Part shown: positions 1 to 12,000 of the stretch, piece by piece
How the letters are laid out: each line of letters starts with the position of its first letter
Numbering within the stretch: the first letter of the stretch is position 1
Source: Hysterangium stoloniferum
Taxonomy: Eukaryota; Basidiomycota; Agaricomycetes; Hysterangiales; Hysterangiaceae
NCBI GenBank assembly: GCA_015178975.1
Contig: WHVD01000155.1
Span: 124,001 to 188,000 of the forward strand
DNA: 64,000 nt
Direction: 5' to 3'
Translations under genes and position numbers: made by a program
The notes under the pieces: generated by a model
Databases searched by the model: none
Seen by the model: the letters and a program-made list of their open reading frames with translations, nothing else
What the model was told of the DNA's origin: nothing

Positions 1-645
1 GTAAGATGCTTGTGTAGAAACTTGCCAAAGGCACCATCGTCTCGTAACAAACGGGTGATTTCCCGGTATATTGTCAGCTTTGCGATCAGCGAAGCTGTCT
101 TAGCACTGTGAAGGACTTTCATCCCAACCCTTTCCAAACCGACTCCACAGTAATACCCGGGGCCAATGTCAATACTTGACACTGTCTCCTGACTCCGAGA
201 GATCATTCCCCAGTCATCGGCATGACTGCAATAGGGACTGAGGTTGGATGTCGTGTTGGTGGATATCTTAACAACATTCGGTGGGTCATGGTAGCCCGTT
301 TCTCCTTGACACTGAATACGCAGCATGTGACACATATCACAAATAGCATTATATTTTACTCACCCACTCGTCAATCCAAATCTCTATATGGTTTGCAGAC
401 AGCTGTATGTGTTGCCTACCATCCGGGGCCCGATAACATAAATCATGGCCGGGTTCGTTACAACGCCATCGTTCTCGAAGATTCTTCCTGAACATCTCTC
501 TCATCCCTTTAACGTTCTCGTCCCGTTGCTCTGAACTCAATACATCGAGGGAAACTAAGGGTGGGAGTTCCTCAATGTCTTCAAGGTCAATCCCAGCCGT
601 TGCCGAATCGTGATTCCCCGGAGTCGTCTCGTTGAAAGTAGACAT
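1..645 (-). CDS. Tandem-array gene, copy A: exon 1 and most of exon 2 (rest lies before the window)
   Basis: Exon 1 is 364-645, starting at ATG in a CACCAATG context and ending in a Trp codon before a GTGAGT donor. The 52 bp intron (312-363) ends in CAG, and exon 2 runs from 311 off the window edge. Exon 1 is acidic at its start (DIEELPPL) and carries CNEPGHDLCY, a Cys-His-Cys cluster that could bind a metal, then IEIWIDEW. Exon 2 opens with CQGE and contains the family signature GPGYYCGVGLERVG. Similar W-C-x-H-x-C / H-x-L / W pieces followed by PP occur in uncharacterised basidiomycete proteins, as far as I recall; function is unknown. The splice model is inferred from the same GT-AG sites in five other copies. 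Confidence 0.55.
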
Positions 646-873
646 TGGTGGGTAGCAGTCTGACTTACACTAGAAGGGGGCGCCTCGCCTTTATGCCCCA
701 TCGGTCGGAGAGTTAATTCCACCAAGGTACAGCCTGATGGCCGTGCTTACACAGGATTCACAGCATGTCATCCCTGCCATCGGAAGAAAAATCCCTTCAC
801 CTTCCTTAAACCTTATAGGCTCTGCTGTAATGAGGTGAGATTGCTACTGGAAATAGCATTATACTTCACTCAC

Positions 874-1149
874 CCACTCGTCGACCCAAATCTCTATATG
901 GTTTTCAAACAGTTGTATGTGGTGCTCGTCATCGGGGGCCGCCAACATAAATCATGGTCAGATTCGTTAAAACCCCACCGTTCTCGAAGCTTTTCCCTGA
1001 ATATCTCTCTCATCCCCGTCTTAATGATGTGGTCCCGATGCTCTGCACACAATACACCTGGGGAAATTAAGGGTGATATCCCCTTCAAGGTAGGTCTGAC
1101 CCGTTACCTCATCGTGATTTCCCAGAGTTGTCTCGTTGAAAGCAGACAT
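874..1149 (-). pseudogene. Isolated second copy of exon 1 of the array family
   Basis: This starts MSAFNETTLGNHDEVTGQTYLEG, closest to exon 1 of copy D (MSALNETTLGNHDEV). It lies directly upstream of copy A exon 1, separated by a repeated leader. The GTGAGT donor is still present at 868-873. The reading frame is lost in the middle, and no exon 2 follows before copy A exon 1 begins. It is best read as a truncated tandem duplicate. Confidence 0.55.
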
Positions 1150-1342
1150 TTGGCTTTGCTTACACAGGATTCACAGCTGCCTTCATAACCAAAATCCCTT
1201 CGCCTTCCTTGAACTATTTGGGCTCCAGTAAACTTAGTTACCTTGCTACTTTCTTACGCCTGCCGCTGAAGGCTCACACAGCATTTAATAATAGTTTAGA
1301 CAATTGTCACCCCATAATATAGTATTTGGACATTATTGAGCA

Positions 1343-4300
1343 TCAGAGTTGAAAGCAAGCCGGCCTTTCATTCATGGTGTGGCATTGCCACGGATAATAT
1401 AAATGCAGGTCAGAGATATGCTTTCCGGCTGCTAATTTCAAGTTAGCGTTCGTTGTCAACCTCAAACCTTTTCTGGCGGGAGTGCGCGCTGCCTGTTTAA
1501 TTTTATCAACTTTCAACGAGTTAATGGTAAGCAACGTGATTTCTTCCTTCACCCATGCCATATCAATCGGCTTGACTTTTGTGCAACGTCTGAACAAGAT
1601 AAAGAGTGATGTAAGGTCAAAGTTCTCATTGTAGATTTTATTGAGGTACATAAGAGTCTGGCTTGGAATTATTTTGATATATGGCGTGTCCATCAGAATT
1701 TGTATTGACAAGTTGTATATATAATCGCGTGTCATGTCATACATACTTACAACTAGCTGTATTATTACCTGTATGGTCAAATGGAATTGATTCTTTGATG
1801 CTACGATGACAACGTAGGTAAATGATTGCGGGCCACCTGTAGCTTGAACTATTGTAGGGGGAGTTCTTCCAATCTGTAAAGACTCACCCTGTTCGGCTGC
1901 GCTTACACGTGCCCTTTTCTGCGATCGCACCTGCCCCTTCGTTCTGCCCACTCCACTTTGAGCTTCACAAACGTGGCCGTATCGGTCCCTCTTCTCTCCC
2001 ACATGATGGTCATTCATCGTAGGTCTCAGTTTGTCGCCCCAAATCCATCCTTTATTCGCCGAGAAAAGTCCTAGCTCCACAATATTTTAGGATCTTCAGT
2101 ATCAGTAGACACCGGGATAACCCCCTCTCCAAAAAAGAATTAGGATCCTTAATAGAACCTTATTTCATATAAACTTCAACAATCATCCATTGAATCCTTC
2201 TAAGAGTTAAAATTGGTTAGGGTTCTTCTCAGGATCCAAAAGATCGTTTCACATATTAGATGCTTAACCGATTTTAACGTCACGGACTCAACGCAGAGCT
2301 CCAATTTGAATAAGAAGTGATTGTACGTGCTCTGAAATCGCCACAAACTACGCAGGTTTATTCAACCTTTATTCGCCCTCCAAAGCGAATTTAAAAAGAG
2401 GGAATTATGTGATCTTCCTGTTAGTTTATTCCAAGTATGTGGGCGTTATCTGAGTAGAAACCGTGTCAAGCTATGGAACAGGACATTCGCCAGGTCAAAC
2501 AACGTCTTTCCAAGGCTGATATGGAGTTCGAAGAAGATGTTGCTGCTACACCAGGGAAACGTGTGGCCACCACATAAAGAAAGGAAAGAGCGGTGGAAAC
2601 TAAATTTTCAAGACACTCATGGCTGAACCGCTTGTTGATGGGTTATACATTGTGTCTTGATGTCTTAATCTTCAAGGAGACGAACAAAAATTGGGACCGC
2701 GTAGTATAGTATTTCTAGCATTCTTGGGCGTTGAAATCAAGACGGCTTTTCTGATATCGAGAAGGACATTGCCTATGTATATTATAGATGCAGTCCAGAG
2801 CGATGCCGACCGGTTGTTGCCTTCAAGTTCACAGTGGTACACGCGAGTCCGGGGTGGAAAGATCCAGCTATCATGGTCAGAGTGACCCCGATTATTTCTT
2901 CGCCGTATAATGTAGCACTCTGTTCGATATGACGATGGCAAGGTATATTAAGGATTATGAAGTACTGTGAGTCCTTGCCAATGTGAGTATCTCCTTGGCT
3001 AGCACCATTATGGCGACTAACTCACCAGCATTATTTTTGATAAGACGGCCTGGAAGCCTCATAGTTATGTTCCGGGGGTTATTATTCGGAAAATGGAGAC
3101 GTAAGTCGAATTCGTCAATGCTACCGACACATCAGTGACAGGTGTGGCGACTACGCATAGGAAGGAACAGGTGACGACAACAAATATTCAAGAGACCCAC
3201 GGATCTCGTCCATGAGTTCTTTAATATTAGATCAAATCAAATGGCTTTTTCGCTACTACTCGAAATAAAACAATTCAAACATGACAATTGGTGGGATAAA
3301 CTCCAGTAAACATAAATGGAAGTAGTAGGGGAAATGTTGGGATAGAGAGTACAATAAATTGTCGTGGCGCGTAGTGTCACGCTAGCGACTGAAACATTGA
3401 AACACAGAGATTTTTCGGGGGCTTAGCTTCTGCACGCGACGGGTCGTCATGAGTATTGTATTCTTCAGCTCTGAGTTAATAAGTGATCCCATCTGAAATG
3501 ACCACGAGCTACTTTTCTCTTAACCAAAGTGAAAGCTCACGACATGTGTAGAAATGTCGGTGTCTTTATCATGGTGTTGTCCATTGGTTTATTCCCGGCT
3601 TCCTGTTCTCCCAAACAAAGGACACGACAAGAATGTTAGGACTTGAGACGCCCTGTGGTGTTCGATTGACACTGTTACTGCTAGCATATACGGTGTCATT
3701 TCAGCGACGGATAGTCCTCGGAATCTATTCAACATCAATCTAGAGAACCTCGCAGCAATCATTACAAGTGACTATCTTCGATTTTAAATTGTGTGAAATT
3801 ATGTAGCTTCATACAACTCTCAAGTCCGGGTTCTGTTTCAAATGATTGTCATTTATAAATAGGATGTCAATCTAGTCACGGGTGGTGCCTGCAAATGTAT
3901 TTAATGTATATATGGCATCAACGTGTGCAACATGCAGAGCTCACCGCAAAGGTGAAAAGTGACTGTATTGCGCTCATATATTTGCTTCTCTTTTGGTAGC
4001 TGTATTGTCAAGTTTTCAATGGAAGAGCATTAGTTTAAGGAATTCTCCCAACACATAGACTCGCAGAAGGCCCTCGGTTTTAAGATCATGGATCTTGTTG
4101 ATTGAACACTGGCGAAGATATGGCGAACCTGAACGAGACATGCAGCAAAGTGGCGACGGGGGAGGACTTTTTAGACGTTCAGTAATATCTTATTTAAAAC
4201 ATATCTTGTTCATGATTCGAATGTTAGTCTAGGTACGGCTGGTGGCCCCAAATGTATGCAACACATGGATGGGTACAACTGGGGAGCTCGCGGTGATAAT

Positions 4301-6353
4301 ACAAAACGGCTATATGCGTTCTTACATTGGCCCGAATCACATAGCTTTATAAGATCTGCAACCCCGGATGCAAAGTGACTTGAATAAAGGGCGAGGCTAT
4401 TCGGCTCCTCCTGGTTTAATTGATATGTGTCGGCATTATCGGGGAGAAATGATTAACAAGTGTGTCCATTTGCTGGTGCAAAACCTTTCAGGGGAACCAT
4501 GTTTTCCAACATTGATATGGAGTTCTAATTATACCCTGCCAACACACGAGTGGAAGGAGTGGCGACCACGCAAAGGAAAGAACATGCGGTGAAATATAAA
4601 CGTTCAAGCCTGTAACTGATGCATTGGACATTGCTCGAGCCACGCATTACGTCACAATGTCGAAGGAGAGAAACAAGAATGGCGATGCAATCGAAGCTAC
4701 GCACTGTGGTACACGCGGATTCGGACTCGGAAGATCCAGCTATCAGCTTCAGAGTCAACTTGATTATTCCTTCGCCAGACAACAGGAGATCCCAATCTGG
4801 AATTGGGTGGTCAGAATCAGACTGGTAGAAAAAGTTCATAGGCGGACGTAAGCAAGAGGGTGTTGGAAGGTAGCTATAGTGAACGTACCTTACGATGGAC
4901 CCAATGAGCGAAGAAACCACATTCAGCTCATTGATGTGATCGGTGAGAAGCGTGCTGTCGTTGAAGAAGGTTTGCACGGAGTCAATACCCCAATATAGTG
5001 AATATGACCCCAAAACAATATGAGGTGTCAATAAGGCTATATGCATATTTATGTCGCCCAAGTAAACCCTCAATACATCTCCAGCAATTTCTCGAAACGA
5101 TGCATCTTAGTGGATGCAACACATGAGAAGCCGGATAGATTGGGAAAATAGTCGCCGGTGACTTTGTCTGTTATGCCTTTGGTGGGAAAGATAAAATGAT
5201 GGAATGTCGCGACGCACAGTTGTAACCACAATTCAACGCAACCTCTGATAGCCGTGAGCTCCTCTACAGATAGTTGACGCACGTGGCAGATCGCTTCCAC
5301 GATACCCACAAGGCCGAAAGTGAGTGAGAGATCACGATAACCGGCGATTTGTATGATAAATGATGATGCAACCTCATCAAAGTTGGTGTCCAGCGGTGAC
5401 TTGACTAAAACATTGTAGTAAAGTGATGACGTAGTCACGGTTGACACGTCTTCTATGAAGGTCCAAGCCAAATCTGTCATAAGCTGGGTAGTGTGAGTGT
5501 GACCTTTTCTACTCGACGGCATGTCAAATGAAGACATCGAGAAATCATCTAAAACCCCCATCGCTCTTCTCCGAACTTGAAGTGGATATGTGGGTCTACA
5601 AAGACGTTGGTATTTCGAATGTATTCAACATTGACGCTGAGTTATCCCTACCTCATTAAATTAACACTCTTGGACTAGTCTTCCCAATCTTGGCGGAGTG
5701 AGATGCTTGCGTAGAATCTTGCTAAAGGCACCGTTGTGTTGAGACAATTGATTCATTATGTGCCCGTACATTGTCAGCTTCGCCATCAGCGAAGCTTTCT
5801 TTGCACTGTGCAGGACTTTCATCCCAACCCTTTCCAAACCGACTCCACAGTAATACCCAGGGCTAATTTCAATACTTGATGATGTCCCAAGACTCTATGA
5901 GCTCATTCCCCAGTCATCGTCATGACTGCGATATGGGCTAAGGTTGGATGTCATGTTGGTGGATATCTTAACAACGTTTGATGGGTCATTGTAGCCCATT
6001 TTTCCTTGACACTAAAATGCCCAGCATGTGATCCAGATCACATGGAAATAGCATTATACTCTACTCACCCACTCGTCAACCCAAATCTCTATATCGTTTT
6101 CAGACAGTTGTATGTGCTGGTCGTCATCGGGGGGCCGATAACATAAATCATGGTCGGGTTCGTTACAACCCCATCTTTCTTGAACCTTCTCCCTGAATAT
6201 CTCTCTCATCCCCATCTGAATGATCTGGTCCCGTTGCCCTGAACTCAATACATCTGGGGAAACTAAGGGTGGTAGTTCCTCAATGTCATCAATGTAGGAC
6301 TCAGCCGTTGCCAAATTGTGATTCTCCAGAGTCATCTCGGTGACAGTAGACAT
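1343..6353 (-). CDS. Tandem-array gene, copy B (multi-exon, partly degenerate)
   Basis: Exon 1 is 6069-6353 (intron 6012-6068), exon 2 is 5652-6011 (intron 5596-5651), and exon 3 starts at 5595 with the family motif SVEELTAIRG. About 5070-4880 encodes the segment written DAWFRDIAGAVLKVIVDD in other copies, here altered. At 4850-4525 lies a repeated module (ESACTTVRSFDCIAILVSL, then SFLCVVATPSTRV). At 2.4-2.9 kb a diverged copy of that module recurs. About 1.8-2.05 kb holds a 3' exon with GESLQIGRTPPTIVQATGG, and 1.5-1.74 kb another with YNLSIQILMDTP. The 3.0-4.3 kb interval is shared with other copies but shows no convincing long frame. Function is unknown. It may be a decaying member, because frames are short in the middle. 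Confidence 0.5.
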
Positions 6354-6609
6354 TGGTGGGTAGCAGTCGTACTTACATTCGAAAGAGGTGCTGAGCGTTT
6401 GGTGCAGTCAGTTGGGGAGTTACTTCCACCAAGGTACAGCCTTGTGGCCGTGCTTACACAGGATTCACAGCCTGTCACTGCCGTCTTTGTAAATAACATC
6501 CCCTCACCTTCCATAAAAGCTCCAATGCACTAAGTTACCTTACTACTTTCTTCCACCTTCTACTGAAGGCTCACACAGCATTCAATAATAGTTTAGTTAA
6601 TTGTTACCC

Positions 6610-6612
6610 CAT
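6610..6612. repeat. Left target-site duplication CAT of the CACTA element
   Basis: CAT directly precedes CACTGCTGCGG and is repeated as CAT at 20280-20282 after GCAGCAGTG. Three-base duplications are the rule for the CACTA superfamily. Confidence 0.85.
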
Positions 6613-7345
6613 CACTGCTGCGGTGAACCCCTTTTGGAGCACTGCAAAATCCTTCCCAAGGAGATGAACTTTAATAAATGAATTTTATTGTGCACTAAAT
6701 CTTACTTAAAATAGATATTTTGGGTCACACAAGAGTGGAACTAAAGGTGACTATTAGGTTGGATTTAGTTTGTAAGTAAATATCACATCTAGTGTTAATA
6801 TTGAGCATGTCAAAATATACCCAAAAAATGATCTTTTATCAGCATTTTATGGTGGCATAAATGAGTCATTTTGAGACAACATTAAAGAGAAATAATAGTT
6901 GAAAATTAGATAGACTTTTGCAAGTTAATAAAGATAACATTTTGTACTTGTTTTATGGAGTATTTAAATCCTATTCCTAAATGTGTCCTTTAGTGAAGTG
7001 TTAAAAAATAAATTTAGTAATCAGATTTTAGAATACATCAAAATGAGCTATTTAGTACATGGATTTAAAATAGTACAAGATGTTTCCCAAATTTAGAATT
7101 ATGTGCAAATCAAAATTCATCGCACTCTGTGCGTGTCACTTTGGAGATGATCTTTGCATGAACTCACACAATAAAAGTTGCTTGTTACCAATTGGGCAGC
7201 AAGATGTGAGCGTGAATATAACAAAAAAATTACTGGCAGGTACCAATTGTGACAAATCATCATACCACGATATGCAATTAATATTTGTGTGTCACAGGGT
7301 GATGAATTGTGTGTCACAGGGTGATGAATCATGTGTCATGAGAGG
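6613..7345 (+). repeat. Left terminal inverted repeat of the CACTA element
   Basis: The outer 45 bp match 20235-20279. From 6653 the sequence matches the reverse complement of 19082-19669 over about 590 bp, with few differences. Matching resumes across GCAATTAATATT and the subterminal GTGTGTCACAGG repeats (7284-7345) against about 18780-18975. The right arm holds roughly 75 bp more near 19010-19080. The high arm-to-arm identity suggests fairly recent insertion. Confidence 0.85.
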
Positions 7346-7545
7346 GTGGAGTCGATTGGTACGACTCGGTAAGTTGGCTGTCAGATCTGAATGTTCACAG
7401 GCAACATGACAACTTCAGAAGACTTACACAATAAAAGTGCCCAGCCACTCTTGCAGGTGGGTCAGTCATAATGCATGCATGCTCTTAGGAGTGACTTTAA
7501 ATCTCCCAATTTTGTTGTCCTGGTCCACAGATCAAGATGTCGGTG

Positions 7546-7980
7546 TGTTGAACTGTTACTTCTGTGTACTCAATCCTTTGTAAGTGCAGTTCCATACCTT
7601 CCACTTGTCTGTCCATAGCATCTAACTTATAATGGTATCAGAGTTGAAGACATATGAGAATGGCTGAATATTATGTGCAGCTGCGAAAATGGCAGGTATT
7701 GGCTTGCGCACAGGAACACATCGACCAGAACTTGTGCGTGAATTGACCACACTATTTTCCTTCAACGTGAATGAACTGGCCATCAAGACGGAATTGCGAT
7801 TGCTCGTGTCGGCAGTGATAGAGGGGTTATACCGAGCAGTAGGTGCGACCTTGAGGGAGTTTGTTGGTCGATGTGAAGCTGTTCTGGAGGTAGGAGATAG
7901 AGATGATGTCCCAGTATTAAAGCTTGGTACTTTATGAGTGACATCTACAGACATGGATGAGGAATCGAATCCCGAGGCCA
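7546..7980 (+). mobile_element. Possible Copia-type LTR element fragment (LTR edge plus primer-binding site)
   Basis: TGGTATCAGAG (7634-7644) is the classical initiator-Met tRNA primer-binding motif of Ty1/copia elements. It lies just after a CATCTAAC-like LTR end (about 7620-7627). Downstream there is an 82-codon open stretch (7689-7937) that I cannot assign. No pol region was found. It is a fossil fragment, and only the motif supports the call. Confidence 0.35.
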
Positions 7981-7982
7981 CA

Positions 7983-8433
7983 CCTCGTATCTTTTTTATT
8001 CCCCTGGATGTGGGTCACCAAACCAAGTCACTCCAATAACATTCATCTCTTACCATGAAGCCCATTTTGGAACGTGAGTCCCATTTTGTCCATTTTGCCT
8101 ATGAATTCCTATGCTAATGATGACTTTAATTGTTTCTGTAGTTACTCCCTGCCTCAACACTAGTTGGCCTTTCTTCCCATTCATGCATGACTCCATCCAT
8201 CTCATTTTCACCCCTGGTGCACAATCACGGTAAGCTCACATTCATTTTATTCATTCATTTTATTAATCTCTATCACAGCTGTTCACTGATGTCATATGGG
8301 CCCGGTGCTCCCCTGCTTAGCTTACAGGGACCATATGACATCATGTTGAGTGGGACACTTCGTATCTTTTTTATTTCCCTGGATGTGGGACACCAAACCA
8401 AGTCGCTCCAATAACATTCGTCTCTTACCATGA
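7983..8433. repeat. 76-bp direct repeats flanking a spacer with a 13-bp inverted repeat
   Basis: The stretch 7983-8058 (CGTATCTTTTTTATTCCCCT onward) recurs at 8358-8433 with few differences. Between them TGATGTCATATGG (8287-8299) faces its reverse complement (8331-8343). This could be a small duplicated insertion footprint. No coding capacity is visible. Confidence 0.5.
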
Positions 8434-9087
8434 TTTGTAGAGGCAAAGTTTGTAATCTAATCAGGAGTAGATTGAAGACATACAATGCTTTGGGAGAGAT
8501 ATCAGCACCTAGAGTATTCCCAAATAACGGCAGTGGCAAACCCAAAATACTTTAAGAATGGTTTATTAGCCAGTAACACGGAAACAAGGAAGAGATTATT
8601 ATACCAGAAGAAATATGCTGTCCCATCTCTGGTTAAATTCAGGTCAACTGAATGGGTGATAATTAAAGTACTAGAGGAGCAAACCTGAAGAATACTTTGA
8701 GCATTGGCGGGTTAGAAAGGTTGAGTGATTGCTTGCGTCATAATACAGCATATAAAGCCAATCCTAGATATGTTGCTAAAGATAGCATTTGTATGAAGTA
8801 GCTGAAATGCTATGAGGGACATTTACCTTGGATGGCACCCGATCAAAACACACCAGTATCAGGAGGTGCACTCCCAATGATAGTGAGCCTGTCATTCCGA
8901 CCATGGTACATCATAGAAAATACCTTGGTATGTTGTAGTGAATTGTCATGCTGCATATTCAATCCATCAGTACAATCAATGTAGCACAACAGACAGTAAT
9001 TGCAATTCCATGCAAGTCCATACAACTACTATGCTACAGAGGGTATCTTGATTACTAACAACTAGTTGGTATCTTAGCATGTCTCCA
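8434..9087. other. CACTA interior without an assignable gene
   Basis: The stretch holds a 67-codon plus-strand open frame (8485-8688) without recognisable features. A segment of about 55 bp (about 8930-8985, TTGGTATGTTGTAGTGAATTG) recurs directly at about 19013-19070 near the right end. That recurrence suggests internal duplication of subterminal sequence. Confidence 0.4.
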
Positions 9088-12000
9088 TTAATAATCATCA
9101 TCTAGTGATGTCAAGAATTCCAATGCAGGTTTTGCCTTGAGTGCGATCTTCTCCTGTTGTGTCAACCCCATATACCAATCTTCACTGTAAAAGTTGATTG
9201 GCTTTCCAGTTGGTGGTGCCCTTGCTGTTGGGTGTGAATCCCTTGCTGACTTTCTCTTGCGAGTCCTTGGTGCAGTCCCTGGTCGACGATTGCCATACTT
9301 GTTCGTAGTCCTTCTGACTGCATCCACCCCATTTAACATTTTGATCAATTCCCTATTCCTCCAGTTGAGTTGCTTTACAGTGTACACCCCATCACTGTCC
9401 TCATCAGTCTCATCAGAACTTTGTCCCTCAACACCAAGGTTATCAACAATCATGTGGTTATCAATCCAGGCTTTCGACTTGTCATTTAGTTCTTCAATCA
9501 GAATTTCTGGATCAGGCAATCTCTCCGTAATGGTGGCAAGTCGTGTATGAAAGAGCTGTCTTTAATGTCAGCATGCTGGACACATCACAATCAATATGTC
9601 TACCTCTTTTCATCGAGCATTTTGCCTATTCATACCTAGCATCTCTTTATGGTGACCTTGAATTCTCTTCTCAGTTTGCTGAGGTCCCTCCTTTGGCTTT
9701 GGCTGGTTCAGGTTGATGACACCCACCATTCGATTGATTCAAGCATAAAACATATCCCTCAGCTCATCCTCATCAGCATCTTGAATGCATCCTTCAGCAT
9801 AACCCTGTTCTTCAGCATATGAAAGAAACTGCAGGAACAACTCTTCGTTCCATCTTCCATTGACCACCTTCCAATTTATCCTCATCGGTTTGAGCTGTGG
9901 GCCTTCATCTTTTTTATGCTCTTCATAAAGTGCCATCTCCTTCTGCAATTCTGTGCCAATAGCATATAGCTCATATTTGAATAGGAGTATCTCATTTGTT
10001 GTTCAAATACCAATCAAGCTATGCATATGATTTCGTACCCATGCCTGTGACTTGTCAATGCATGCATTTTAGAGAAGATGGAAATCCCAAACAAATCTTT
10101 TATTCTTTCCTTCACCTTTCTCCACTCTTACCACAGGATCCTTGAATCCACTCGATCTGGCTCTGTGTTTAGGGACCATCCTTGGTGCCTTCTGAAGGCT
10201 TTCTAGTATGATGTTTAACTTCTCTTCAACGCTCATGTTTAAGTAGCTTTGTTGGGTATTCCCTTGACCAGGCTGTGTGCCACTTTTTTGCCTGTTGCCA
10301 ATAGATGGAGGTGGAGGTGGAAGTTTTGTTGTGGATCCCTTTGAGCTTGTGGGTGGGATTGGCTTCGGAATAGCAGATGACTAGATGCCATGAATATCGG
10401 CGTAGAGGATAAAAGCCAGAGAGGGAACCTGCATGGATAGATGGACATATCAAAATCACTATCACTGTCTTCCTCATTACCTATTTTAACTATTGTCTTT
10501 GAGGGACCCAGAGTTTGTGGATTAATGTGATCTCTGTGTTGATTAACAGGCACAGACAGATTGGCTGTTTTGTCCTAGTGGTCATGGCAATAGAGGTTAG
10601 CTATTACCTTTGCAATGCTTTTCTTTCTGGCACTCACCTGCTGCTCCACCTCAGTGGCTTGCCCTGTTGCCTCTTCATTAACCTTCTCTGCATTCTCTGC
10701 ATGCTTCTTGAAGTCATTCAATTGAGCTTGAAGTTCCTTCAATGTTTTGGATTGCCAAGCAACCTGCTATTCGTCAGCTTTGAACATTGGAAATTGACAA
10801 ATCTTACACTTTTCTTCATCTGCTCAAACTCTTCATGTTGTTGCTGATCTTGCCAATCATTTTGCATCACTAGTAGCACCTTCTGTGCTGCCGCCACCTG
10901 CAAACATTAGTGTTTAGATATATTAAGAGTTTTCGGAAAGTAGTCCCACCTGTGAAGACTTATTATTTTCTATAGGTGGTGATTCCAACCGTTGATGTTT
11001 AGAAGGCAATCTATTTGATTCAACATTATATCCTGCAATGACAAGTGACATGTTCTGTGGTGCAGAAGATATAGCTTCTTTGGATGGTTGGCTCAGGGCT
11101 GGAAGATAAGTTGGAGACACTGTCAGTGCAGCATGAGAAGGCTGAACAAGCAGCTGAGCTATCAAGCCAGCATTTCCAAGATTCTGTTCAATATTGATCT
11201 CCTGATTACCTTCAGAGTTGCCAGGAAGTGTCTTTTGACCAGGTCAGTAGCTGATAGTAGGGCATGGAAACAAGTGAAGCAAACATTATCCACCTCTCCT
11301 GCATAACCCATCTCGACATCCATATTGCTGTTTAACTTTGCATTTGAAGAAAGTCATGTGAATGAAAACATTGTAAGAAGAATTGTTCTAAAGTCAATTT
11401 TAGGAATTAGTGCTTAGGGGAGGAGTCAATGTTGTTGTTGAGCTACATTTTTTATACTATTTATCACTTTGTCTCTGGTTTGCACATTTCTCCGTATTTC
11501 TGTGCATATGCATTGCCAGTCACAGTTGCTCCTATTTGTCCCAATTTGGAAGTGGAAAGAATCTAGTGTCCATTATTGTATCTTTATTGTATCTACATTT
11601 GGTAGTCTAGCTGCACTTTTTATATTATTCATCACATTTGTCTTCACTGTCTGTTTGCACATTCTCTGTATTTCTATGTACCATGTATTCTCCCAGTCGC
11701 CTATTGCTCCTATTTGTCCCCATTTTGGAAATGGAAAGAATCTAGTGTGCCTCTTTATTGTATCTTTATTGTATCTACATTTGGTAGTCTAGCCATGCTT
11801 TTTATATTATTCATTGCTTTTGTCTCTGCTGCCCATTTGCACATTTCATATTTCCATGCAATGTGTTCTGCCAGTTGCCTACTGCTCCTATGTGTCCCCA
11901 ATTTGGAAATGGAAAGAATCTAGTATGCCCTGTTATTGTATCTTTATTGTATCTACATTTGATAGTCTAGCCGCACTTTTTATATTATTCATCACATTTG

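Noticed and set aside
835-1188. 117-codon plus-strand frame
   Set aside because: It is the antisense shadow of the duplicated exon 1. The same kind of plus frame appears opposite every exon 1 and 2.
3000-4300. Protein-coding gene in the shared 1.3 kb block of array units
   Set aside because: The block is conserved among units at the DNA level, but no frame longer than about 60-80 codons is kept across copies.
7622-7981. 119-codon minus-strand Ser/Thr-rich frame as a gene
   Set aside because: It is probably the antisense of the plus frame at 7689-7937, with composition typical of a shadow frame; no motif was found.
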